Below are positions 28,768 through 38,585 of a stretch of DNA of 51,848 nt, one piece after another. The notes below the pieces were generated by a model. That model worked only from the letters and a program-made list of their open reading frames with translations, did no database searches and was not told the DNA's origin. The stretch is from Muribaculaceae bacterium. Its GTDB lineage: Bacteria; Bacteroidota; Bacteroidia; Bacteroidales; Muribaculaceae. The DNA lies in NCBI GenBank assembly GCA_017409345.1, contig JAFQSX010000007.1, positions 1 to 51,848 of the forward strand. The letters are read 5' to 3'. A program made the translations under genes and the position numbers. Positions within the stretch are counted from its first letter, which is position 1. Each line of letters starts with the position of its first letter.

Positions 28768-28799
28768 CAAAGATAGTGCAAGCCGAGCGCAAATGCAAA
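28768..28799 (-). promoter_or_regulatory. Promoter of fumarase, inside a palindromic repeat
   Basis: On the minus strand TTTG (28796-28799), 20 bp, TATCTTTG (28768-28775). The predicted leader is about 37 nt. Both boxes lie in or at the edge of the 28770-28843 repeat. Confidence 0.65.
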
Positions 28800-28843
28800 A
28801 TAAACGGAGTTTAATTTTGCTTTGCCGAGGCGCCGCCTATCTT
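28770..28843. repeat. 74-bp palindromic intergenic repeat
   Basis: It begins AAGATAG and ends CTATCTT (perfect 7-bp ends) and contains an inner inverted repeat in which GCAAAATAAAC faces GTTTAATTTTGC. It resembles palindromic intergenic elements (GCCGAG...GAGGCGC core) that I recall from other Bacteroidales genomes. A second GCAAATGCAAAATAA occurs just outside at 28848-28862. Confidence 0.65.
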
Positions 28844-28872
28844 GGAAGCAAATGCAAAATAAGTTTGATCGT

Positions 28873-29427
28873 TTATTTAACTCGAGTCAAGTTGTATTCG
28901 TTGCCCTTTTCAAGAATTGTCATATTGTCACCTTCGAGGCTGACAATAGTCCATTCGGATCCGGATCCTATACTTGAACTTATTAAAGATTTTGATTGTT
29001 GGTTAAACATTTGAACCATTTGAGGTTTATAAGCATTCATCAATGCTTGAGTTTGAAGATCGTTGCAGATAAATTCAATGTCATTTTCAGTTAATACAAC
29101 TTCAAAATTAGAAGAATCCAATTTCATTATTATTGTAGAATCATTGATTGTCCATGAAAACGGACATTTCCCTTTTAGGTTAATTTTTAGTTGGGTATTT
29201 GGATCGATATTTCCACTTAAATTACCAATGAAATTTAGAAATCCGGAGCTATCGGCATTAAAAGTTTGAATGAAACTTAATTCCCCTTTCATGGGTTTAT
29301 TAAAGTTATTTTCATCTTTTACCGATTTCCCTTCCCAAGTGCCAATAATGTCATAGGTTTGTGCTGTTACGTTAAATGCAATAAATGCAATTAGGAGCAT
29401 TGTGATTATTGAAAAAGACTTTTTCAT
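28873..29427 (-). CDS. Secreted lipocalin-like protein
   Basis: 184 residues with signal peptide MKKSFSIITMLLIAFIAFNVTAQ. The start of the mature chain, YDIIGTWEGKS, and the end, WTIVSLEGDNMTILEKGNEYNLTRVK, are typical first and last strands of the small Bacteroidales lipocalin-like families. It probably binds a hydrophobic ligand or acts as a periplasmic binding barrel; nothing more specific can be said. It lies upstream of fumarase on the same strand, separated by the palindromic repeat. Confidence 0.7.
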   Translation of the reverse strand: MKKSFSIITMLLIAFIAFNVTAQTYDIIGTWEGKSVKDENNFNKPMKGELSFIQTFNADSSGFLNFIGNLSGNIDPNTQLKINLKGKCPFSWTINDSTIIMKLDSSNFEVVLTENDIEFICNDLQTQALMNAYKPQMVQMFNQQSKSLISSSIGSGSEWTIVSLEGDNMTILEKGNEYNLTRVK

Positions 29428-29461
29428 AATAAGATTCTTTAAAATTTAATTTATAATTCTA

Positions 29462-29469
29462 CAAAGTTA
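29462..29469 (-). promoter_or_regulatory. -7 box for the lipocalin-like gene
   Basis: The minus strand reads TAACTTTG, 34 bp before the ATG at 29427. The -33 element is unclear. Confidence 0.4.
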
Positions 29470-29579
29470 ATAGAAAATACAAAACTTATTTACTTAAATG
29501 TTGTGTATATTGATAAAATTTGCGACTTTTGTCATCGAATAAGTGATTCTAACAATTTATTAACTTAAAAATTTAAATT

Positions 29580-30464
29580 ATGAAATTAAATCTACGCAAA
29601 TTTTTGGCTGTTCTTGTAGCAGCGGTTGTTACTCTCGGAGCATCAGCTCAATCTCTTTACATCTTTGGGTCTTTTAATGGATGGAACCCCGGTGAATCAA
29701 TCGAAATGTGGAACGACAATGGTGTTTACACAATTGAAGATATCGAATTTGGTGCAGGAGGTAATTTTGGTCTTTCTACTGTTCAATCTTCTGATTGGAC
29801 AACAGTGAACTCAAATCGTTATGGCTTTGCCGAAGATAATGCAAAGGCAACAGAAGGAGTTGCAATGCCTATCGTTAAAGGCGAAGGTGCTATCCAAGTG
29901 CCTGGTGCAGGGGTTTATAACATCTATGTAAACCTTGCGGCAATGACTGTTACAGTGAAAAAAGCTGGTGAAGTAGTAGTGAATACTCCCGACAAACTTT
30001 ATGTGTTTGGAACATTGTCAGTTGCAAGTTGGGATCCAGCTCAGAGTGTTGAATTAACAAAAGATGGTAGTAAATTCAGTGGCAAAGTAACATTAGTTGA
30101 TAGCGGTGATGGATATGCTTATTTCGCAATGTCTTCAATTCAATCAAGTGATTGGAATATAGTGAATGCTAATCGTATCGCTCCAACTGCCGGTGAAGTA
30201 GCATTTAATCTTAATGAAGCTGTTGAATTTGGAAAAGGTGAAGCAGCATTTAAAACATCTGCTATCGGTGAATATTTTATCAATGTAGATTACGAAAAAA
30301 TGACAGTAACTGTGTCAAGCGAGTCTTCTGGCATTGAATCAATTGAAGTAGAAAATGCTCCTGCTGTTTATTACAACCTTCAAGGTGTAGAAGTCGCCAA
30401 TCCTCAAAATGGTCTTTACATTGTAAAACAAGGCGACAAAGTTTCAAAACAACTCATCAAGTAA
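29580..30464 (+). CDS. Secreted protein with two SusE/F-like modules and a C-terminal sorting tail
   Basis: 294 residues with signal peptide ending GASAQ. Two tandem modules of about 110 residues follow: LYIFGSFNGWNPGESIEM and STVQSSDWTTVNSNRYGF in the first, LYVFGTLSVASWDPAQSVEL and SSIQSSDWNIVNANRIAP in the second. These resemble the starch-binding modules of SusE/SusF. The tail (YYNLQGVEVANPQNGLYIV, KQLIK) is the T9SS-like C-terminal domain of Bacteroidales and nearly matches the tail of 41384-42994. Carbohydrate binding at the surface is likely; no Sus operon is near. Confidence 0.75.
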   Translation: MKLNLRKFLAVLVAAVVTLGASAQSLYIFGSFNGWNPGESIEMWNDNGVYTIEDIEFGAGGNFGLSTVQSSDWTTVNSNRYGFAEDNAKATEGVAMPIVKGEGAIQVPGAGVYNIYVNLAAMTVTVKKAGEVVVNTPDKLYVFGTLSVASWDPAQSVELTKDGSKFSGKVTLVDSGDGYAYFAMSSIQSSDWNIVNANRIAPTAGEVAFNLNEAVEFGKGEAAFKTSAIGEYFINVDYEKMTVTVSSESSGIESIEVENAPAVYYNLQGVEVANPQNGLYIVKQGDKVSKQLIK

Positions 30465-30513
30465 TTGAAGTTGAAAATTTATAGGGCCTCGGCGTGCCGT
30501 GTCCGGTAATAAT

Positions 30514-30549
30514 AGAGGGTAATTCCAATATGGAGTTGCCCTCTTTTTT
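30514..30549 (+). terminator. Terminator of the SusE/F-like gene
   Basis: The stem AGAGGGTAA/TTGCCCTCT (one G-T pair) is followed by a run of T, about 50 bp after the stop. Confidence 0.75.
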
Positions 30550-30593
30550 GAACAAAATATAGGGTAGAGGAGTTATATTTTAATGTGCGAGGT

Positions 30594-30620
30594 GTGACAA
30601 AATGGCAATTCTTTTGTCAC
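30594..30620 (+). promoter_or_regulatory. Perfect 9-N9-9 inverted repeat before groES
   Basis: GTGACAAAA (30594-30602) and TTTTGTCAC (30612-30620) are separated by nine bases. The geometry equals the CIRCE/HrcA operator, but the sequence is unrelated. It sits 12 bp upstream of the sigma-54-like promoter. Confidence 0.75.
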
Positions 30621-30631
30621 GAAATAAATTT

Positions 30632-30647
30632 TGGCACGGATTATGCT
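30632..30647 (+). promoter_or_regulatory. Sigma-54 type (-24/-12) promoter of groESL
   Basis: TTGGCACGG at 30631-30639 and ATGCT at 30643-30647 place GG and GC ten bases apart, as required. Against the consensus YTGGCACGrNNNTTGCW only one conserved base differs. The predicted start is near 30658, giving a leader of about 50 nt. No TAnnTTTG box is seen close to the gene. Confidence 0.7.
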
Positions 30648-30707
30648 AATTTATGAGTAAAACGAAAATAATATAAAAATAATAATAAACATTAAAAGAT
30701 TAAAGTT

Positions 30708-30983
30708 ATGAACATTAAACCATTGGCAGATAGAGTGCTTGTTAATCCTTGCCCTGCCGAAGAAGTAACCGTAGCAGGTATCATTATCCCTGATTCAGCA
30801 AAAGAAAAACCTCTTAAAGGTGTGGTTCTTGCTGCAGGTAACGGAACAAAAGATGAAGAAATGGTAGTGAAAGAAGGCGATACTGTGCTTTATGGCAAAT
30901 ATGCAGGCACTGAAATCGATGTTGACGGTAACAAATACCTCATCATGCGCCAAAATGACATCTTGGCAATCATTACTGAATAA
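30708..30983 (+). CDS. groS: Co-chaperonin GroES
   Basis: 91 residues, the usual GroES length. Landmarks are [12 protein letters not shown] at the start, the mobile-loop region ([18 protein letters not shown]) that docks on GroEL, and [30 protein letters not shown] at the end. It forms the heptameric lid of the GroEL folding chamber. First gene of groES-groEL, 35 bp before groEL, behind a sigma-54-like promoter and an inverted repeat. Confidence 0.97.
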   Translation: MNIKPLADRVLVNPCPAEEVTVAGIIIPDSAKEKPLKGVVLAAGNGTKDEEMVVKEGDTVLYGKYAGTEIDVDGNKYLIMRQNDILAIITE

Positions 30984-31006
30984 TTAACCTAACTTAATCG
31001 TAATAA

Positions 31007-32656
<1,650 letters not shown>

Positions 32657-32701
32657 TAAATTCATAGTTCATAATGCATAATTCATAATTATGCCCAATA
32701 T

Positions 32702-32742
32702 AAAATCCTCGCCGATAAAAATCAGCGAGGATTTTGTTTTTT
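32702..32742 (+). terminator. Terminator of groESL
   Basis: A perfect 11-bp stem AAAATCCTCGC/GCGAGGATTTT followed by a T-run. Its T-tail carries the -33 TTTG of the next promoter. Confidence 0.85.
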
Positions 32743-32764
32743 AGAGTTTTAATTAATATATTTG
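32733..32764 (+). promoter_or_regulatory. Promoter of the 32795 lipoprotein gene
   Basis: TTTG at 32733-32736, 20 bp, TATATTTG at 32757-32764. It overlaps the end of the groESL terminator. Confidence 0.65.
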
Positions 32765-32794
32765 TGAATGTTATTAACTAAAATCTAATTAATT

Positions 32795-33379
32795 ATGAGG
32801 AATGTAGTTGTTTTATTTATTATTGGTCTTTTGTCATTCTCATGCAAAAGTGAAACTCCTAAGGGAGAAAAATGCGAAGCCGAAGTTTCTATTTACAAGG
32901 TGTACAATGCGCCAGAGTTGATGGAAAAGGTAACGGCTGTTGTGTCGCAAAATGATAGTGTAGGACTAACGCTATTTACTGAATTATGTAAGTCTTATGG
33001 TATGATAGCGACAAAAGACACTGCGATAGTTAAAGATTATATTGCCAAATTAAACTTTGATAATCCTACTGCTCTCGCATTTCTGCCATTAAATACCCCC
33101 GATGGAGAAGAATTGGTTTCAGTAATTGTTTATGAGCAAACTCCACTGATATCCGAAACTGTGACATTAGCCATTGTTCCAAATGAATATAATAGTTATG
33201 AAGCACCTTTTAAGTTTGCCGATGCTGAAAAATGGGAGCAAGTAACGAAAGAAAATGTTGGTCGCCAATTGGCTCTCGCAGTTAATGGAGTCATAAAAAG
33301 TGCACCAATTGTTAATGAACCAATAACAGGAGGCCATTGCTCGGTTATTGGTCCCGATTTAGATAAATTGCTCAAATAA
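32795..33379 (+). CDS. Lipoprotein with a SecD-like P1-head region
   Basis: 194 residues with a lipoprotein signal (LSFSCKSE, Cys17). The C-terminal third, FADAEKWEQVTKENVGRQLALAV and NGVIKSAPIVNEPITGGHCSVIG, closely follows the pattern of the periplasmic head of SecD (nvgr-la-v-dg-v-SAP-i---I-gG---I-g). No SecD membrane part is present. It may be a stand-alone periplasmic relative; function is unknown. It is monocistronic with a strong terminator. Confidence 0.65.
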   Translation: MRNVVVLFIIGLLSFSCKSETPKGEKCEAEVSIYKVYNAPELMEKVTAVVSQNDSVGLTLFTELCKSYGMIATKDTAIVKDYIAKLNFDNPTALAFLPLNTPDGEELVSVIVYEQTPLISETVTLAIVPNEYNSYEAPFKFADAEKWEQVTKENVGRQLALAVNGVIKSAPIVNEPITGGHCSVIGPDLDKLLK

Positions 33380-33417
33380 AGTAAAGAATTAATAAGAAAT
33401 AGAAACGCATATAACTA

Positions 33418-33456
33418 ACTTGAGCCGAGAATTTCTCGGCTCAAGTATTTTTTTTA
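33418..33456 (+). terminator. Terminator of the 32795 lipoprotein gene
   Basis: A perfect 13-bp stem ACTTGAGCCGAGA/TCTCGGCTCAAGT followed by T residues. Confidence 0.9.
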
Positions 33457-33543
33457 TCCCTTATAGAACATTTTGACGAAATGGGTGTTTTAGTGGTGAG
33501 TAACAGAAGAAAAGTTTTTTCATAAGTAAGTATGTATTGGTTG

Positions 33544-33578
33544 TCAGCCCGCTCGAGAGAGCCGGCTGATGATTTTTA
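33544..33578 (+). other. Unassigned GC-rich hairpin before ligA
   Basis: TCAGCC and GCTC pair with GAGC and GGCTGA around a GAGA loop (one C-C mismatch), followed by GATTTTTAAG. It lies 88 bp after the previous terminator with no ORF between. It could be the 3' end of a small RNA or an extra terminator. Confidence 0.45.
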
Positions 33579-33607
33579 AGATAGACTTTGTAATTTCCTG
33601 ATTTTAA

Positions 33608-35671
<2,064 letters not shown>

Positions 35672-35750
35672 GTTCAACAAGGCTCTGCTGAGGCAATTGA
35701 ATGGGCGATTTTTAATCTTTTTTAACTTGTGGAGAGGGGTTAATTATGCA

Positions 35751-35758
35751 TATATTTG
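35751..35758 (+). promoter_or_regulatory. -7 box of the 35804 gene
   Basis: TATATTTG, 46 bp before the ATG. A CTTG lies upstream at 35726-35729, 21 bp from the box. Confidence 0.5.
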
Positions 35759-35803
35759 CAAAATCAGAGTAAATTTTGACCAGAATAAAAAATATTATTA
35801 ATA

Positions 35804-38014
35804 ATGAAAAAGCTTAAGTTGTATTTAGTGAATCTATTGGCTGTGATGTTTCTGGCGTTTGCGGTCTCATGTGAAGATGAGAAGAACAAGCCTGGTGACG
35901 ACCCCGATACACCGTCGCCGGAGGAATTGCAGGAGATAATCAGTCCGCAGTATGTTTCGGTTGATTGGAACACTGCCGACGTGTTGATGTGCGACACCAT
36001 CACCGGCAAATACGTCATGACTAAAACCGCCGAGACCTCGCAGATTGCCCCAGGGTCGGTAGTGGTGCTTGATATGGACACCACCGGTATCGTTATTCGA
36101 GTTACCGAGGTTGTTGACAATACCAACGAGGTTAACGTCAAAGCCGAGCGAGGCACAATAGCCGACATTTTCGCCAACATAGATTTCACGCTCTCAACCT
36201 CTACCGAGGCTGAATCACGTAGCAAAAACGTGTTCTACCCCGAGAAAATCATCTGTCGCGACAGTACCGGCCGGATCCTGTCGCGCACATCATTCAGCAA
36301 GCCGATATGGGAATGGGGTAAGAATTTCGACGGCACAACCCTTTTCCAAAACTCAGCTGTGCACCTCTACTTCCGTGAGGCCAACATGAGCGCGTCGGTG
36401 GGACTGAATATGTATTTCAACTTCGGTCAACGCACCATTATAGAGACCGCCTATGAGGTGTGGGATAAATACCGCGCGCAGATGCTTGAGGTGGAAGCCA
36501 CATTGGACGGCGAATGGAACGCCAACTTCATTCTGCAAGCCGACGTGTCGGGCAGTTACACCTTCGACAAAGGAGAGGATTTGGTAAAACACAACCTTCT
36601 CCCTCCCAAATCAATAAAATTCGTAGTCTATGGCGTGCCTGTGTGGATCAACCTCAGTGCCGACCTTTTCCGTCATGTCAAGCTCACTTGCGAAGGTGAG
36701 GCTTCAGCTTACACCGGCGTGCGCAATAACATCACCGGCAAATTCGGATTCAACTGGCAGCAGCAAAGCGGAATGTCGAAAGTGAGCGGATTGGGTTGCG
36801 ACACCGAAATCATTTATCCCACCATCACCGGCAAAGGCCGTGTCGATGCCAAAGCATGGCTTTATCCTCGGTTGCGCATGACATTGTACGGGCTTGTCGG
36901 TCCCTCATTCGACATCAAACCCTATGTGGGCACCGAAGCGCGCGGCGGTTTCAAGCAAACCATGCTCGGCTCCTCATCTGACTATTTCGCATGGAGCTTG
37001 CGCAACTATTGCGGAGTTGACATCAATGCCGGACTGAGCCTTATGTTCATGAACTACGAGACCAAGCGTTACGCCTTGGGCGACATAAACGTTATAGAGA
37101 AAGACCTGTACAAATCACCCCATAGCATCGAGTTGGGTTCAGCCCCCGACAAAGTGAAAGTGGGCGAGGCCGCCACCATCTCATTCGTGGTCAAAGATTA
37201 TGATTATATCTTCGGCAAAACCATCGCCACCCCATTGCCCCAGGTCGTGAGGTTTGAGTCGAATGGCGGTTTGTCATCACAATATGGCATAACAAGCAAC
37301 GGCATGACAAGTGTGACATGGTCACCCAAGTCAAAGTCCGACAAATTATATGCGACATTATATAATTATGACGGGAGTATCATAAGTCGAGCGGAATACG
37401 CATCAGTAGAAGATAAAGAACCCGAAGATGAAATCACCCCCGGTCAGGAGGTTGACTTGGGATTATCAGTCAACTGGGGCGGTTGGAATGTCGGAGCGTC
37501 ATCACCCGAACAGTACGGCGGCTATTACGCCTGGGGTGAAACCGAGGAGAAAAACGATTACACATGGATGACATATAAATATTGGGTTGACAGAAATGGA
37601 GATGGCTATGTGGATTACAATGACAATGAAATAACCAATATAGGCACAAATATCAGTGGCACTCAATATGATGTGGCTCGTCAAAAATGGGGCGGTTCAT
37701 GGAGAATGCCCACAAAGGCAGAGATAGACGAACTTACCTCAATGTGTACTTGGACATGGTATCAATATAAGGGTGTTTGGGGACAAAAAGTTACCGGACC
37801 CAATGGTAATAGCATTTTCATGCCGGCTGCGGGCTTCCGCAGCGGTACTTCGCTCTACGACGATGGTAGCTACGGCTACTACAGGAGTGCTACGCTGGAC
37901 GAGGGCAGCTACGGCGGCGACAACGCATGGCACCTCTACTTCAGCAATGGCTCCTACGGCAGCGGCGGCAGCTACGATCGCAACGGCGGGCTCACGGTTC
38001 GCCCTGTAAAATAA
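35804..38014 (+). CDS. Surface lipoprotein with FISUMP/C-type-lectin-like end; candidate DGR target
   Basis: 736 residues with a lipoprotein signal (AFAVSCED, Cys23) and an acidic, Pro-rich linker, so probably surface exposed. Residues of about 45-540 are beta-rich and unrecognised. From about 545 comes a FISUMP/DUF1566-like domain related to the formylglycine-generating-enzyme and C-type lectin fold: VDLGLSVNWGGWNVGA, YYAWGETE, GGSWRMPTKAEIDEL, FMPAAGFRSG, GYYRSATL, AWHLYF, LTVRPVK. In the last 40 residues runs of Gly, Ser, Tyr, Asp, Asn, His and Arg are encoded almost only by NNC codons, as expected of an adenine-mutagenised variable region of a diversity-generating retroelement. Most of the gene is visibly G+C richer than its neighbours, which suggests transfer. 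Confidence 0.8.
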   Translation: MKKLKLYLVNLLAVMFLAFAVSCEDEKNKPGDDPDTPSPEELQEIISPQYVSVDWNTADVLMCDTITGKYVMTKTAETSQIAPGSVVVLDMDTTGIVIRVTEVVDNTNEVNVKAERGTIADIFANIDFTLSTSTEAESRSKNVFYPEKIICRDSTGRILSRTSFSKPIWEWGKNFDGTTLFQNSAVHLYFREANMSASVGLNMYFNFGQRTIIETAYEVWDKYRAQMLEVEATLDGEWNANFILQADVSGSYTFDKGEDLVKHNLLPPKSIKFVVYGVPVWINLSADLFRHVKLTCEGEASAYTGVRNNITGKFGFNWQQQSGMSKVSGLGCDTEIIYPTITGKGRVDAKAWLYPRLRMTLYGLVGPSFDIKPYVGTEARGGFKQTMLGSSSDYFAWSLRNYCGVDINAGLSLMFMNYETKRYALGDINVIEKDLYKSPHSIELGSAPDKVKVGEAATISFVVKDYDYIFGKTIATPLPQVVRFESNGGLSSQYGITSNGMTSVTWSPKSKSDKLYATLYNYDGSIISRAEYASVEDKEPEDEITPGQEVDLGLSVNWGGWNVGASSPEQYGGYYAWGETEEKNDYTWMTYKYWVDRNGDGYVDYNDNEITNIGTNISGTQYDVARQKWGGSWRMPTKAEIDELTSMCTWTWYQYKGVWGQKVTGPNGNSIFMPAAGFRSGTSLYDDGSYGYYRSATLDEGSYGGDNAWHLYFSNGSYGSGGSYDRNGGLTVRPVK
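37898..38011 (+). other. Putative DGR variable region
   Basis: In codons 37943-37987 all fifteen end in C or T (13 in C) and all encode residues reachable by changing A in AAY: AGC, AAT, GGC, TCC, TAC, CGC, GAT, AAC and so on. A second cluster is 37904-37924. Between and after them lie the invariant blocks GCATGG and the VRPVK end. No template repeat or reverse transcriptase was seen in the window. Confidence 0.5.
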
Positions 38015-38049
38015 GTGCAGCGTTTTAAATTTTTTAATTTTAAAAAAAA

Positions 38050-38072
38050 GTCGCCCGCTTAAGGCGGGCGAC
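38050..38072. repeat. GC-rich hairpin after the putative variable region
   Basis: A perfect 9-bp stem GTCGCCCGC/GCGGGCGAC with a TTAAG loop, 36 bp after the stop codon. Some DGR targets carry such a hairpin or cruciform just behind the variable region. It lacks a T-run on the plus strand but has one on the minus strand. Confidence 0.7.
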
Positions 38073-38086
38073 CGAAATCATAAAAA

Positions 38087-38152
38087 ATGCCAACCATACG
38101 TCAAATAATAGAAAAGGAACGTCAAAAAAATCAATTAATAAAACCTGACTAA
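38087..38152 (+). CDS. Possible 21-residue peptide
   Basis: ATG to TAA encodes MPTIRQIIEKERQKNQLIKPD, charged and helical in character. There is no signal peptide, recognised family or clear translation signal. It lies between a hairpin and a terminator, so it could be the last cistron of the 35804 transcript, or chance. Confidence 0.2.
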   Translation: MPTIRQIIEKERQKNQLIKPD

Positions 38153-38159
38153 ATATGAG

Positions 38160-38202
38160 GGTGCGTCAAAATTCAAAAATTTGACACACCTTCTTCTTTT
38201 GT
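38160..38202 (+). terminator. Terminator of the 35804 transcript
   Basis: An 11-bp stem GGTGCGTCAAA/TTTGACACACC with one G-T pair, then TTCTTCTTTTG. Its core GTCAAAATTCAAAA also occurs in the terminator at 426-460. Confidence 0.7.
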
Positions 38203-38356
38203 TTAATCATCTTCTTAAAATGAATTTGTGTTTCAACCCCCTCCCGGCTACGCCGTACTCCCCCTAATTGTCTTGCAATCAGAGGGAGAGCTAATAATGC
38301 TTAAGTCAATAATCTTGGTAGCTCCTCCTCTGAAAATTTGATTTTTTTTAGGGAAC

Positions 38357-38416
38357 CTCGCAGAGCTCACGAGTGAGCGAGCAGTGCATGTCGGCTTGCC
38401 GGTGCACGATTGCGAG
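38357..38416. other. Potential three-way-junction RNA or DNA element
   Basis: P1 CTCGCA/TGCGAG (38357-38362, 38411-38416) encloses two hairpins: GCTCA-CGAG-TGAGC (38365-38378) and GTGCA...CGGC-TT-GCCG...TGCAC (38384-38407). The surrounding 38235-38460 is G+C richer than usual and non-coding. Its function is unknown. Confidence 0.4.
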
Positions 38417-38528
38417 ACTCACCGTAACGTGGCACGTAGTGACGGAGGGGTTAATTTTGATACAATTATGATAGACTCTACAATTTTGACAACCCTCTCC
38501 TACTATTGCTCAATTATCAATTTTTTTG

Positions 38529-38536
38529 TAAATTTG
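38529..38536 (+). promoter_or_regulatory. -7 box of alaS
   Basis: TAAATTTG, 50 bp before the ATG, with ATTG at 38505-38508 as a possible -33 element (20 bp). Confidence 0.55.
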
Positions 38537-38585
38537 CAGTTTGTAAAGAAAATAATTAAATAACAAATATAAAAATACAATTAAA

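Larger units (their letters stand above)
38015..38585. other. 571-bp gene-free stretch with hairpins and a G+C-rich element
   Basis: In order it holds: the GC hairpin 38050-38072, a possible 21-codon ORF (38087-38152), the terminator 38160-38202, an imperfect inverted repeat (38258-38270 with 38276-38288), a three-way-junction-like element (38357-38416) and the alaS promoter. No other protein gene is seen. Confidence 0.6.

Noticed and set aside
38050-38072. Ordinary plus-strand terminator as the sole reading of the GC hairpin
   Set aside because: There is no T-run behind it on the plus strand, and a better terminator follows at 38160-38202. It was kept as a possible DGR-associated hairpin.
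38218-38460. Decayed insertion sequence
   Set aside because: No transposase fragment could be read in any frame and no clear terminal repeats or target duplication were found.
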